DNA of 64,000 nt from Hymenobacter perfusus (GTDB lineage: Bacteria; Bacteroidota; Bacteroidia; Cytophagales; Hymenobacteraceae). The translations under genes and the position numbers were made by a program. How positions within the stretch are numbered: position 1 is the first letter of the stretch; every line of letters starts with the position of its first letter. The stretch lies in assembly GCF_003944765.1 (NCBI RefSeq), contig NZ_RWIU01000006.1:202257-266256 (forward strand), written 5' to 3'. Under the pieces are notes generated by a model. The model worked only from the letters and a program-made list of their open reading frames with translations, ran no database searches and was not told the DNA's origin. Positions 36,579 through 46,093 of the stretch are shown piece by piece.

Positions 36579-36631
36579 CGGCGCAGTAAAAATTCCCGAA
36601 GGCAATTTCTGTGGACAGTCTCCAACACTTG

Positions 36632-36647
36632 CCGGCCTCCCCAGGGC
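36632..36647. promoter_or_regulatory. 16-base motif upstream of the first GH5 gene
   Basis: CCGGCCTCCCCAGGGC occurs here and identically at 38500-38515, 37 and 43 bases before the two GH5 starts. It is either a kept control site or duplicated flank. Confidence 0.5.
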
Positions 36648-36683
36648 TTATTTCCCATCCATCCGTCCTTCATTCCCACCCTT

Positions 36684-38348
36684 ATGAGCACTATTACACC
36701 CGCAGGGAGCCGCCTGTCCCGGACTTTACGCCACCTGCTGTTGCTGGCCGGTATTGGGTTGGGGCAACAGGCAGCCGCGCAAAGCTTTCTGCACGCTGAA
36801 GGCGGCCGGATTGTGAATGCCAGCAACCAGGAAGTGTTGCTCAACGGGGTGAATCTGGGTGGGTGGGCTTTGCAGGAAGGCTATATCATCAAGCCGGGCT
36901 GGCCGGGTGTGGACGGCAAGGCCACGCAGGGGGCCGTCAAGAAAACGCTGTACGGCTTTGGTCTGAGCGACGCGGCCGTGGAAACGTTTTACCAGAACTA
37001 CCGCAACAACTTCATTCAGAAGCCGGATCTGGATTACGTGGCCGCTCTGGGCTTCAACTGCGTGCGGCTGCCGCTGCACTACGACCTGTTCCTGACACCG
37101 GCCCAGCGGGCCGTGCGCAACGGTGTGCTGCGCGGCACCACCACCTACCCCGACTACGTGAGTGCGCTTACCAGCTGGTACAACGCCAACCAGCTGTTCA
37201 CCGATCCGGCCAACATGGAGGCCTGGCGCATGATTGACAATACCCTGGCTTGGGCGCAGGCCAACAAGCTCTACGTGATACTGGACCTGCACGCCGCCCC
37301 CGGCTCGCAGGGTACGGATGCCAACATTGCCGACTCCCTGGTGCCGCTGGATTTCTGGAATAACAGCACGTACCAGGACATAACCGCCCGCTTGTGGGCC
37401 ACCATTGCCGCGCGCTACAGGAACGACGCGCGCGTGGCTATGTACGACCTGATCAACGAGCCCAACAACGTACCCAGCAACCAGCAGATCCACGACGTGC
37501 TGCAGCGCCTGATCACCACTGTTCGTAACCAGGGCGACAACCACCTGCTGTTATTGGAAGGTAACGGCTACGGCAACGACTTCAACTACATGGAGAAGCG
37601 CACCTTCACCAACACGGCCAACCTGGTCTACAACTCGCACCGCTACAGTGGCACCGGGTACCTGCTTGACAACAACGTTACTTCCGCCGACCCCAACAGC
37701 CCCAATAACCTGCGCACCATCGGCAACCTCACCCGCTTCCGCACCGATAACGACGTGCCCATCTGGGTGGGGGAAACCGGGGAAAACAACGACGGCTGGA
37801 TGCAGGACGCCGCCAAAAGCCTCAACTCGGTGGGCATTGGCTGGTGTCACTGGACGCTCAAGCGGTTTGAGAACCGGAACAACGCGGCCCTGCTGCACAT
37901 CAATCCGCCTTACATCGTGGATGGCCCCGGCACGCTGAACATTGCGCTCAACAACATGCTGTTTGCCAACTGCGTGACCAACAGCACCCAGGCCGCCATT
38001 GCCCCCAACCGCAACGGTATTGTGAACTACCCCGGCGGTGGCAACTACGATGGCACCGTGGTGACGGCCACGGCCCCGGCCCGGCCTGATGAGCGCCTGC
38101 AAGTGTACCCGACGGTAACCGATGCCACCCTAAGCCTTCGCTACAGTGCTCCTGCCCCACAACGCCTGCAAGTGCGGCTGCTGGACCTGGCGGGCCGCGT
38201 GGTAAGCAGCCAGCCTAATTACCCCGCCATTGCCGGCGAAAACCGGCTCCAGCTGCCCGTGGCGGCCCTGCCGGCCGGCATGTACGTGCTACAGCTGGAT
38301 ACGCCCACCGGCCGGCTGGCCCGCCGCGTGGTAGTAGCCCACGAATAA
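36684..38348 (+). CDS. GH5 beta-glucanase with type IX secretion domain
   Basis: 554 residues. Signal peptide to about 33 (QQAAAQSF). GH5 barrel with VRLPLHYD, VILDLHAAPGSQG, acid/base Glu259 in YDLINEPNN and nucleophile Glu364 in IWVGETGEN. The C-terminal 80 residues (LQVYPTVTDATLSLRYSAPA, AGMYVLQLDTPTGRLARRVV) form a type IX sorting domain, so it is secreted or surface-attached. Similar GH5 enzymes act on beta-1,3- or beta-1,6-glucans; the exact linkage is unknown. It is the shorter paralogue of the next gene. Confidence 0.9.
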   Translation: MSTITPAGSRLSRTLRHLLLLAGIGLGQQAAAQSFLHAEGGRIVNASNQEVLLNGVNLGGWALQEGYIIKPGWPGVDGKATQGAVKKTLYGFGLSDAAVETFYQNYRNNFIQKPDLDYVAALGFNCVRLPLHYDLFLTPAQRAVRNGVLRGTTTYPDYVSALTSWYNANQLFTDPANMEAWRMIDNTLAWAQANKLYVILDLHAAPGSQGTDANIADSLVPLDFWNNSTYQDITARLWATIAARYRNDARVAMYDLINEPNNVPSNQQIHDVLQRLITTVRNQGDNHLLLLEGNGYGNDFNYMEKRTFTNTANLVYNSHRYSGTGYLLDNNVTSADPNSPNNLRTIGNLTRFRTDNDVPIWVGETGENNDGWMQDAAKSLNSVGIGWCHWTLKRFENRNNAALLHINPPYIVDGPGTLNIALNNMLFANCVTNSTQAAIAPNRNGIVNYPGGGNYDGTVVTATAPARPDERLQVYPTVTDATLSLRYSAPAPQRLQVRLLDLAGRVVSSQPNYPAIAGENRLQLPVAALPAGMYVLQLDTPTGRLARRVVVAHE

Positions 38349-38359
38349 AGCCTGATTAC

Positions 38360-38399
38360 AGCCCACGCAGGTGGGCTGAGTGAAGCCGCTAAAGCTTCA
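38360..38399. other. Two small hairpins after the first GH5 gene
   Basis: AGCCCAC/GTGGGCT (38360-38377, 4-base loop) and TGAAGC/GCTTCA (38381-38399). No T-run; attenuator or mRNA end are both possible. Confidence 0.35.
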
Positions 38400-38453
38400 T
38401 ACGCTCTGATTTTCCAGAGTACCCCGCCCCCTCATGCCGCGTGGGAAATGGTA

Positions 38454-38469
38454 GTGACCTAGTGACTTA
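38454..38469. repeat. Single-arm octamer remnant
   Basis: GTGACCTAGTGACTTA is two octamers of the GTGANNNN type seen in hairpins A to D, without a facing complementary arm. It may be a decayed element. Confidence 0.4.
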
Positions 38470-38499
38470 CGCCGGCTCATCCCGACAAAACTGACCTTT

Positions 38500-38515
38500 C
38501 CGGCCTCCCCAGGGC
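38500..38515. promoter_or_regulatory. 16-base motif upstream of the second GH5 gene
   Basis: Identical to 36632-36647 and at a similar distance from the start codon. Confidence 0.5.
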
Positions 38516-38557
38516 CTGTTTGTTTCTTTTCCTTTTTCACAACCAATTCCCACCAGC

Positions 38558-40678
38558 ATGAACACCAGTACTTTTTCAGTGGGCCGCATGGCCCGGGCGT
38601 TGCGGCGCGTGCCGCTGTTACTCGCCGGTTTAGGCCTCGGGCAGGCCGCCGATGCCCAGAGTTTTCTGCGGGCCGATGGGCAGCGCATCGTGAATGCCAG
38701 CAACCAGGAAGTTATCCTCAACGGCATGAACCTGGGCAACTGGGCCGTGCAGGAGGGCTATATGATGAAGGTAGGCTGGCCCGGTCTCGATGGCAAGCAG
38801 ACCCAGGGCAAGGTTAAGAAGACGCTCTACAACGCCGGCATGAGCGACGCGGCCGTGGAGACCTTCTACCAGAACTACCGCGCCAACTTCATTACCAAGC
38901 CCGATATCGACTACATCGCCAGCAAGGGCTTCAACTGCATCCGGCTGCCGCTGCACTACGAGCTGTTTCTGACCCCGGCCCAGCGGGCCGTGCGCAACAG
39001 CGTGATGCGCGGCACCGTGAGCTACGACTCCTACGTGGGCCAACTGACGGGCTGGTACAACAACAATCAGCTTTTCACCGACCCCAACAACATGGCAGCC
39101 CTGGCCATGATTGACAATACCCTGGCCTGGGCGCAGACCAACAACATGTACGTGGTACTGGACATGCACGCCGTACCCGGCTCCCAGGGCACCGACGCCA
39201 ACATTGCCGACCAGATTGTGGCCAATGACCTCTGGAACCGCCAGATCAACCAGGATGTACTCAACCGGCTCTGGTCGTTCATTTCGACCCGCTACAAGAA
39301 CGACTCGCGGGTGGCTATGTACGACCTCATCAACGAGCCGAACAACTACCCCAGCAACCAGAAGATTCACGACGTACTGCAGCGCCTGATCACCACTGTT
39401 CGTAACCAGGGCGACAACCACCTGATTCTGGTGGAAGGCAACGGCTGGGGCAACGACTACAACTACATGGAGCCGTTTACCTTCCCCAACCGGAGCAACC
39501 TGGTGTACAACTCGCACCGCTACAGCGGCACGGGCTATGAGATGGACAACGGCGTGAACTCCACCGGCGGCGGGGCCAACGACCTGCGCTTCATCGGGAA
39601 CCTGCGCAACTTCCGCACCACCCACAACGTGCCCATCTGGATTGGGGAAACCGGCGAAAACACCGACACCTGGATGCGCGACGCGGCCCGCAACCTCAAC
39701 TCCGTGGGCATTGGCTGGTGCCACTGGACCTACAAGCGCTTCGAGGACCGCAGCAACCCGGCCTTCATGCACATCAACCCGCCCTACGTGGTAGACGGGC
39801 CCGCCGGCCTGAATCAGGTGCTCACCAACATCCGCTTTGCCAACTGCGTGCCCAATACCACGGTAGCGGCCGTGTCGCCGAACCAGAACGGCATTGTGAA
39901 CTACCCCGGCGGCGGCAACTACAACGGCACCGCCACCAGCAGCGGCCCGGCCATTGGGCGCATCTACGAAATCAGCTCCAAGAACGGCGGCAAAGCCCTG
40001 GAGGTATCGGCCAACTCGCAGGTGAACGGCGGGCGGGTGCAGCAGTGGACCTGGGCCAGCGCGGCCAGCCAGAAATGGAAGCTGGTGGACGCCGGCGGCG
40101 GCTACGTGCGCATCGTGAACCTGAACAGCAACAAGAGCCTGGACATTGCCGGCCCCAGCACGGCCGATGGCGCCAAGGCGCACCAGTGGGACTGGCTGAC
40201 CCAGGACAGCCAGTACTGGCAGATTCTGAGCAACGGCGACGGCACGTACCGCATCCTCAACAAGTTCAGCGGCAAGGCCCTGGACGTGGAAAACAACTCT
40301 ACCGCCGACGGTGCAGCCGTGCACCAGTGGACTTACGGCGGCGGCGACAACCAGCGCTGGTGGTTCTCGGACCAGGGCGCGGCCCGTGTGGCGTTAGCCG
40401 CCGCCGGTTCGGCCGCCGACCTGCGCTTGCAGGTGTACCCCACCACGGCTGATGCCGAGCTGAGCCTGCACTACAACGCGCCGGGTACCCAGCGCCTGAA
40501 CCTGCGTTTGCTCGACCTCACCGGCCGCCTCATCATCAATCAGGCCGATCAGGCCGTGACCAGCGGCGAAAACCACCTGACGCTGCCGGTGGCCGCGTTG
40601 CGGGCCGGCATTTATCTGCTGCAGGTTGATACGCCCGCCGGCCAACTGGTGCGGCGCGTAGTAGTGGCCCACGAATAA
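38558..40678 (+). CDS. GH5 beta-glucanase with ricin-type lectin and type IX secretion domain
   Basis: 706 residues. Signal peptide to about 33; GH5 barrel (about 38-430) with acid/base Glu260 in YDLINEPNN and nucleophile Glu364 in IWIGETGEN. A beta-trefoil ricin/CBM13-like lectin follows (about 469-604), with three QxW-type repeats (RVQQWTW, AHQWDW, AVHQWTY). The type IX sorting domain covers 620-706. The lectin is absent from the neighbour and probably anchors the enzyme to insoluble glucan. Catalytic domain strongly similar to the preceding gene, including a 57-base tract with a single mismatch. Confidence 0.92.
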   Translation: MNTSTFSVGRMARALRRVPLLLAGLGLGQAADAQSFLRADGQRIVNASNQEVILNGMNLGNWAVQEGYMMKVGWPGLDGKQTQGKVKKTLYNAGMSDAAVETFYQNYRANFITKPDIDYIASKGFNCIRLPLHYELFLTPAQRAVRNSVMRGTVSYDSYVGQLTGWYNNNQLFTDPNNMAALAMIDNTLAWAQTNNMYVVLDMHAVPGSQGTDANIADQIVANDLWNRQINQDVLNRLWSFISTRYKNDSRVAMYDLINEPNNYPSNQKIHDVLQRLITTVRNQGDNHLILVEGNGWGNDYNYMEPFTFPNRSNLVYNSHRYSGTGYEMDNGVNSTGGGANDLRFIGNLRNFRTTHNVPIWIGETGENTDTWMRDAARNLNSVGIGWCHWTYKRFEDRSNPAFMHINPPYVVDGPAGLNQVLTNIRFANCVPNTTVAAVSPNQNGIVNYPGGGNYNGTATSSGPAIGRIYEISSKNGGKALEVSANSQVNGGRVQQWTWASAASQKWKLVDAGGGYVRIVNLNSNKSLDIAGPSTADGAKAHQWDWLTQDSQYWQILSNGDGTYRILNKFSGKALDVENNSTADGAAVHQWTYGGGDNQRWWFSDQGAARVALAAAGSAADLRLQVYPTTADAELSLHYNAPGTQRLNLRLLDLTGRLIINQADQAVTSGENHLTLPVAALRAGIYLLQVDTPAGQLVRRVVVAHE

Positions 40679-40690
40679 ACCGTCTTCATC

Positions 40691-40724
40691 ACCGGCCCCG
40701 AAGCTCGTTCGGGGCCGGTTTTTT
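40691..40724 (+). terminator. Intrinsic terminator after the second GH5 gene
   Basis: 12-base stem (40691-40702 with 40708-40719), loop GCTCG, then a T-run. Confidence 0.92.
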
Positions 40725-40914
40725 CGCTTGATGCCTATTAATCGAACTTCTACCTACCACTAAACTGCGCGGCTGGCCAACCCCCAAAGTGCCCGGCAGC
40801 GCACATGTAACGGAAGCTTTTACGGCCTCACAGGTGCATCCTTCGGGGCCAGAACGGTTCCTTCTGTCGCCCCGATGGAACTCTCCGAGGCCGTTTTCAG
40901 CTGTTCAAGTGCCT

Positions 40915-42876
40915 ATGAAACTCTCCCGCCTTCCTGTACTTGCTGTTTTTCTGCTGGCTGCTCCGGCGGCCCGGGCCACTGTGCGTCTGCCCCGCCTCGT
41001 GGGCTCGCACATGGTCCTTCAGCGCAACCAGGTTCTGCCGCTCTGGGGCTGGGCCGCGCCGGGGGAAGCCGTGAGCGTGTCGTTTCGGGGGGCGAAAGTG
41101 CAGACCAAGGCCGGGGCCGATGGCCGGTGGGCGCTCAAGCTGCCGGCCCAGCCGGCCGGCGGCCCGTTTGAGCTAACGGTGCAGGGCACTAATACGCTAC
41201 GCCTGACGGATGTGCTGGTAGGCGACGTCTGGCTGGCCTCGGGACAGTCGAACATGGAGTGGCCCCTGCGCGACGCGGCCGGTGGAGCCGAAGCCGCTGC
41301 CGCCGCCAACCACCCCCAGATCCGCCTGTTCAACGTGCCCAACCGCGCCGAAATCCGCCCCCTGGCCGAGCTGGCTGGGGGCGAATGGCAGTCCTGCACC
41401 CCGCAGTCGGCCGCCGGATTTTCGGCCGTAGCCTACTTCTTCGGGCGCGAGCTGCAGCAGCAGTACAAGATACCCGTAGGGTTGATTACGGCCGAGTGGG
41501 GCGGCACCGTAGCCGAAGCCTGGACCAGCACCGAGGCCCTGCGTCAGCTCCCCGATTTTCAGCCGGCCCTGGCCTCATTGGCGCAGCAAACCGGTTCCTT
41601 TGCCGACCAGGAAACCGCCTACGCCACCCGCCTCACCAACTGGCAGCGCAGCCCCGAAGGCCAGGACCACGGTCTGCTGCCGGGCCAGCCCACCTGGGCC
41701 GACCCGGCGCTGACTACCACCGACTGGAAAACCATGCAGCTGCCTGGCTACTGGGAAGGCCAGTTACCGGAGCTGCGCGACTTCGATGGCGTGCTGTGGC
41801 TGCGGCGGGAATTTACCCTGCCGGCTACGGCGGCCAATCAGCCACTGACCCTGAGCCTGGCGCAGGTAGATGACAATGACAGCACCTTTTTCAACGGAGT
41901 AGCCATTGGTGGAACGCGGGGGTACGCTACCCTGCGGCGCTACACCGTGCCGGCCAGCTTGGTGCGCGCCGGCCGCAACGTGGTAACCGTGCGCGTAACC
42001 GACAACGGCAGCGGCGGCGGCGTGTGGGGCAAACCCACCGACATGAAGGCCACGGTGGGCACCACCACCGTACCGCTGGCTGGCGAGTGGCTATACCGCC
42101 CCGCCTACGACCCTGCTTCCCGGCCCCGCTCCCCATTCCCCGGCGGCACCCAGAATTTCGCCACGGCCCTCTATAACGGCATGATTGCCCCGCTGCACCC
42201 CTACGCCCTGAAGGGTGTTATCTGGTATCAGGGGGAGAGCAACGCGGGCCGGGCGGAGCAGTACCAGCAGCTGTTTCCGGCCCTGATTCAGGACTGGCGC
42301 ACCCGCTGGCAGCAACCGGCTCTGCCCTTCCTGTTCGTGCAGCTGGCCGGCTACATGTACGACCCCGCCGAACCTGCTGATACCGACTGGGCCCGCCTCC
42401 GCGAGGCGCAACGCCTGACCACGCTCACCGTACCCAAAACCGCGCAGGCCGTGGCCCTGGACCTGGGCAATGCCGACGACATTCACCCCCGCTACAAGCT
42501 GGATGTGGGTCACCGCCTGGCCCTGGCGGCCCGGCGCGTGGCCTACGGCGAAACGGCCGTGGTATCGTCCGGACCTACGTTTGAGAAGCTGACCCCGGAG
42601 AAAAACCAGCTCCGCCTCACTTTTGGCAACGTGGGCGGCGGCCTGGTGCTGAAGCCGGGAGCTGATGGGCAGACCTCCTTCTCCATTGCCGGCCCCGATA
42701 AGCACTTTGTGTGGGCCCGGGCCGAGGTGCAGGGCAACGCGGTAGTCCTACGGGCCGACGGCGTGCCCAACCCCGTAGCCGTGCGCTACGCCTGGGGCAA
42801 CAACCGGCCCGCTACCCTCTCCAACAAAGCCGGCCTGCCCGCTTCCCCTTTTCGCTCCGATAACTGGCCCCGTTAA
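40915..42876 (+). CDS. Sialate O-acetylesterase-like (SASA) carbohydrate esterase
   Basis: 653 residues from the ATG of MKLSRLPVLAVFLLAAPAARA, which gives a signal peptide; the longer frame to 40789 lacks one. The SGNH-type active site is at DVWLASGQSNMEWP (Ser112), and GVIWYQGESNAGR and DIHPRYKLDVGHRLA (catalytic Asp/His) complete it. A galactose-binding-like domain is inserted (about 280-400, LPELRDFDGVLWLRREFTL). The family removes acetyl groups from sugars. In this PUL it may deacetylate glycan rather than sialic acid. Confidence 0.88.
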   Translation: MKLSRLPVLAVFLLAAPAARATVRLPRLVGSHMVLQRNQVLPLWGWAAPGEAVSVSFRGAKVQTKAGADGRWALKLPAQPAGGPFELTVQGTNTLRLTDVLVGDVWLASGQSNMEWPLRDAAGGAEAAAAANHPQIRLFNVPNRAEIRPLAELAGGEWQSCTPQSAAGFSAVAYFFGRELQQQYKIPVGLITAEWGGTVAEAWTSTEALRQLPDFQPALASLAQQTGSFADQETAYATRLTNWQRSPEGQDHGLLPGQPTWADPALTTTDWKTMQLPGYWEGQLPELRDFDGVLWLRREFTLPATAANQPLTLSLAQVDDNDSTFFNGVAIGGTRGYATLRRYTVPASLVRAGRNVVTVRVTDNGSGGGVWGKPTDMKATVGTTTVPLAGEWLYRPAYDPASRPRSPFPGGTQNFATALYNGMIAPLHPYALKGVIWYQGESNAGRAEQYQQLFPALIQDWRTRWQQPALPFLFVQLAGYMYDPAEPADTDWARLREAQRLTTLTVPKTAQAVALDLGNADDIHPRYKLDVGHRLALAARRVAYGETAVVSSGPTFEKLTPEKNQLRLTFGNVGGGLVLKPGADGQTSFSIAGPDKHFVWARAEVQGNAVVLRADGVPNPVAVRYAWGNNRPATLSNKAGLPASPFRSDNWPR

Positions 42877-42923
42877 GCAGGCTTCCTGATTCGCCTTTCC
42901 ACCTCGTGCTTTTTCTTAATCTC

Positions 42924-44375
42924 ATGAAACTACCCTTCCATCTTCCTCTGGGTCTGTCCTGCGCCCTGCTGCTAGGGCTGGCCACCGGCTGCGGTTCCGA
43001 TGGCAAATCGGAACCGACACCGGAGCCGCCGCTGCCCCCTGGGCCTTCCGGGCCTTCCCAGGTAGCCCTCTGGCTTACTACTACCGACCAATCGACGCGG
43101 TTTTACAAGAGCACATTGCCCTTGAATTTTACTACGGCTACCAGCCAGAACCTGGCTATTACCGTCGATACCACCCAGACGTACCAGAGCATCGACGGCT
43201 TCGGGTATACGCTGACAGGTGGCAGCGCCCAGTTGCTGCACCAGATGGGGGCTACGGAACGCGCCGCGCTGCTTAAGGAGCTGTTTGCCACCGATGGCAC
43301 CAGCATCGGGACCAGCTACCTGCGCCTGAGCATTGGGGCCTCGGATCTGGATGCGGCGCCTTTCACCTACGACGATACCTCTCAGCCCGACCCCACACTG
43401 GCACAGTTCAGCCTCGCCCCCGACCGCCAGCATCTGCTGCCGGTGCTCAAGGAAATCCTGGCCATCAACCCCAACATCAAAATCCTGGGTTCCCCCTGGA
43501 CGGCCCCGACCTGGATGAAAACCAACGGCAGCTTCGTGGGTGGGTCGCTGAAACCGGAGTACTACGCGGCCTACGCCCAATATTTCGTCAAGTACATTCA
43601 GGGAATGAAGGCTGAGGGCGTTACCATTGACGCTGTTACGCTGCAGAACGAGCCTTTGCACGGCGGCAACAACCCCAGCATGGTGATGACGGCCACCGAG
43701 CAGGCCACCTTCATTCGGGCCAACGTGGGGCCGGCACTACGGGCAGCAGGGCTGAACACCAAAATCATTGCCTACGACCACAACCTAGACCGGCCCGATT
43801 ACCCGCTCACTGTTCTGCAGGACGCGCAGGCCAGTCAGTACGTCGATGGTTCGGCCTTCCATCTGTATGCCGGCAACATCTCTGCCATGAGTACGGTGCA
43901 CGATGCGTTTCCCACCAAAAACGTGTATTTCACGGAGCAGTGGGTGGGCGGCCCCGGCAGCTTCAACCCCGATTTCAGCTGGCACATGCAGAACCTCATT
44001 ATCGGGGCCACGCGCAACTGGAGCCGCAACGTGCTGGAGTGGAACCTGGCCGCCGACCAAAACTACGGTCCGCACACGGCCGGAGGATGCACCAATTGCC
44101 TGGGCGCCGTCACCATCAACGGTAACGCCGTGACGCGTAACCCGGCCTACTACACGGTGGCCCACGCGGCCAAGTTTGTACGGCCAGGCTCGGTGCGCAT
44201 CGGCAGCAACTTGCCCGGCAACCTCCAGAACGTAGCCTTCAAGAACCCCGACGGCAAAAAAGTGCTCATCGTGCTGAACACCGGCGGCACTTCCCAAACC
44301 TTTGACATCCAGTACCGCAACAAAGCCGTGACGACTTCCCTGGCAGCCGGCGCGGCCGGTACCTACGTGTGGTAA
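42924..44375 (+). CDS. GH30 beta-glucanase-like lipoprotein (second)
   Basis: 483 residues from ATG 42924 (GTG at 42906 is an alternative). Lipobox LATGCGSDG at Cys23, then a Pro-rich linker. GH30 motifs: QSIDGFGYTLTGGSAQLL, LRLSIGASDLD, acid/base Glu243 in LQNEPLHGGNN, nucleophile Glu338 in VYFTEQWVGG. It keeps nearly every catalytic motif of the gene at 35151, so it is probably a paralogue with different length preference. Linked to the SASA gene by a short gap. Confidence 0.9.
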   Translation: MKLPFHLPLGLSCALLLGLATGCGSDGKSEPTPEPPLPPGPSGPSQVALWLTTTDQSTRFYKSTLPLNFTTATSQNLAITVDTTQTYQSIDGFGYTLTGGSAQLLHQMGATERAALLKELFATDGTSIGTSYLRLSIGASDLDAAPFTYDDTSQPDPTLAQFSLAPDRQHLLPVLKEILAINPNIKILGSPWTAPTWMKTNGSFVGGSLKPEYYAAYAQYFVKYIQGMKAEGVTIDAVTLQNEPLHGGNNPSMVMTATEQATFIRANVGPALRAAGLNTKIIAYDHNLDRPDYPLTVLQDAQASQYVDGSAFHLYAGNISAMSTVHDAFPTKNVYFTEQWVGGPGSFNPDFSWHMQNLIIGATRNWSRNVLEWNLAADQNYGPHTAGGCTNCLGAVTINGNAVTRNPAYYTVAHAAKFVRPGSVRIGSNLPGNLQNVAFKNPDGKKVLIVLNTGGTSQTFDIQYRNKAVTTSLAAGAAGTYVW

Positions 44376-44485
44376 TTCCCAAGGCCGCGCAACTAGAAGC
44401 CCGACGAAACCCAGGCTGTCACCCCTCACGATAACACGTCACGACCACCCTCACCAACAAGCAACTTCCTACCCATTCTATACTC

Positions 44486-45949
44486 ATGCAGAAAACCCTT
44501 TTAACTGCGCTGCTGGCCACTGGCATCAGCGCGGTTGCTACCGCTCAGAAGCCCGCTACTCCCTCCAAAGCCTATTCGGCGGCGGGCCGGCAGGTGCAGG
44601 TGTACGCCACCGTCAGCGGCACCAGTCAGCGGCTGGCTGAAGCCGGCAAGCTCACCTTTCAGGCCCAGCCCCAGCCGCTGGAAACCCAGCCCACGGTGTT
44701 CGTAGACCCCACCCACGCGTTCCAGACCTTTCTCGGCATTGGTGGGGCCCTCACCGATGCTGCCGCCGAAACCTTTGCCAAGCTGCCCAAAGCCCGGCAG
44801 CAGGAGTTTTTGCAGGCGTATTACAGTCCCACCAACGGCATCGGCTACACGCTGGCCCGCACCAGCATCCATAGCACCGACTTCAGCAGCGGCAGCTACA
44901 CCTACGTGGCCGACGGCGACAAGGCGCTGAAGACCTTCAGCGTAAAGCACGATGAGCAGTACCGGATTCCGTTCATTAAGCAGGCCCAGGCGGCGGCCGG
45001 CGGCAAGCTCACGATGTACGTGAGCCCCTGGAGCCCCCCGGCCTGGATGAAGGACAACAAAAGCATGCTGCAGGGCGGCAAGCTGCTGCCCGAGTTCCGC
45101 CAGAGCTGGGCCGACTACTACGTGAAGTTCATCCAGACATACGAGAAGCTGGGTATCCCCATCTGGGGCCTCACGGTGCAGAACGAGCCAATGGCCAAGC
45201 AGAAGTGGGAATCCTGCCTGTTTACGGCCGAGGACGAGCGGGACTTCGTGAAGGGCTACCTCGGCCCCACGCTCAAAAAGGCCGGCCTGAGCGACAAAAA
45301 GCTCATCGGCTGGGACCATAACCGCGACCTGATGTTCCAGCGCGCCGCCACGCTCTTCGACGACCCCGAGGCCAGCAAATACTACTGGGGCATTGGGTTT
45401 CACTGGTACGAAACCTGGACCGGCAGCGGCATGCAGTTCGAGAACCTGCGCCGCGTGCACGAAACCTACCCCGATAAGCAGCTGATCTTCACCGAAGGCT
45501 GCGTGGAGAGTTTCAAGTTTGAGGGCATCAACGACTGGAAGCTGGGCGAGCGGTACGGCAACTCCATGATCAACGACTTCAACGCCGGCACCGTGGCCTG
45601 GACCGACTGGAACGTGCTGCTGGATGAAACCGGCGGCCCCAACCATGTGGGCAACTTCTGCTACGCCCCCATCATCGGCGACACGCGCAGCGGCCAGCTG
45701 CTCTACACCAACGCCTACTACTACATTGGGCACTTCTCCAAGTTCATCCGCCCCGGCGCCCGGCGCATTGCCACCGCCAGCAGCCGCGACGTACTGCAAA
45801 CCACCGCTTTCCTGAACACCGATGGCAAAGTAGCCGTGGTAGTCATGAACAGCACCGATAAGGAGCAGCCCTTCCAGCTCTGGCTGAAAGGCCAGGCCGC
45901 CCAAACCACCAGCGCCCCCCACTCCATCATGACGCTGGTGGTGAATTGA
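44486..45949 (+). CDS. GH30 beta-1,6-glucanase-like enzyme (third, different subfamily)
   Basis: 487 residues. Signal peptide ends near SAVATAQKP; no lipobox. GH30 motifs are clearly of another branch: TFLGIGGALTDAAAETFAKL, SPWSPPAWMKDN, acid/base Glu234 in TVQNEPMAKQKWESC, nucleophile Glu337 in IFTEGCVESF. This pattern resembles the characterised endo-beta-1,6-glucanases of Bacteroides. Recall from memory; the first two GH30 genes are nearer glucosylceramidase types. It is likely periplasmic. Confidence 0.9.
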   Translation: MQKTLLTALLATGISAVATAQKPATPSKAYSAAGRQVQVYATVSGTSQRLAEAGKLTFQAQPQPLETQPTVFVDPTHAFQTFLGIGGALTDAAAETFAKLPKARQQEFLQAYYSPTNGIGYTLARTSIHSTDFSSGSYTYVADGDKALKTFSVKHDEQYRIPFIKQAQAAAGGKLTMYVSPWSPPAWMKDNKSMLQGGKLLPEFRQSWADYYVKFIQTYEKLGIPIWGLTVQNEPMAKQKWESCLFTAEDERDFVKGYLGPTLKKAGLSDKKLIGWDHNRDLMFQRAATLFDDPEASKYYWGIGFHWYETWTGSGMQFENLRRVHETYPDKQLIFTEGCVESFKFEGINDWKLGERYGNSMINDFNAGTVAWTDWNVLLDETGGPNHVGNFCYAPIIGDTRSGQLLYTNAYYYIGHFSKFIRPGARRIATASSRDVLQTTAFLNTDGKVAVVVMNSTDKEQPFQLWLKGQAAQTTSAPHSIMTLVVN

Positions 45950-45978
45950 GCCAGCCTCTTTTAGCTGACGATTAACCA

Positions 45979-46078
45979 AACGTCATGCTGAGCGGCACCG
46001 AAGTATCTATACCAAGGGTAACCCCTTTTGCCTCTTACGAAGCGGTAGAGATACGTTGGCGTCGCTCAGCATGACGTT
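45979..46078. repeat. REP-like palindrome, diverged copy R2
   Basis: AACGTCATGCTGAGCG begins the left arm and its complement ends the right arm. The inner parts carry several mismatches relative to the perfect copy at 17015-17115. Confidence 0.75.
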
Positions 46079-46093
46079 CCTTTTTACTTTGAT

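Noticed and set aside
35028..36605. 525-residue open frame on the - strand
   Set aside because: Opposite the first GH30 gene, with no recognisable family; a shadow of GC-rich codons.
38630..40324. 564-residue open frame on the - strand
   Set aside because: Opposite the second GH5 gene; Val/His/Gly-rich pattern without domains.
40789..40914. N-terminal extension of the SASA gene
   Set aside because: It would precede a clear signal peptide and has no conserved residues; the ATG at 40915 is better.
44501..45979. 492-residue open frame on the - strand
   Set aside because: Opposite the third GH30 gene; no signal, motif or family.
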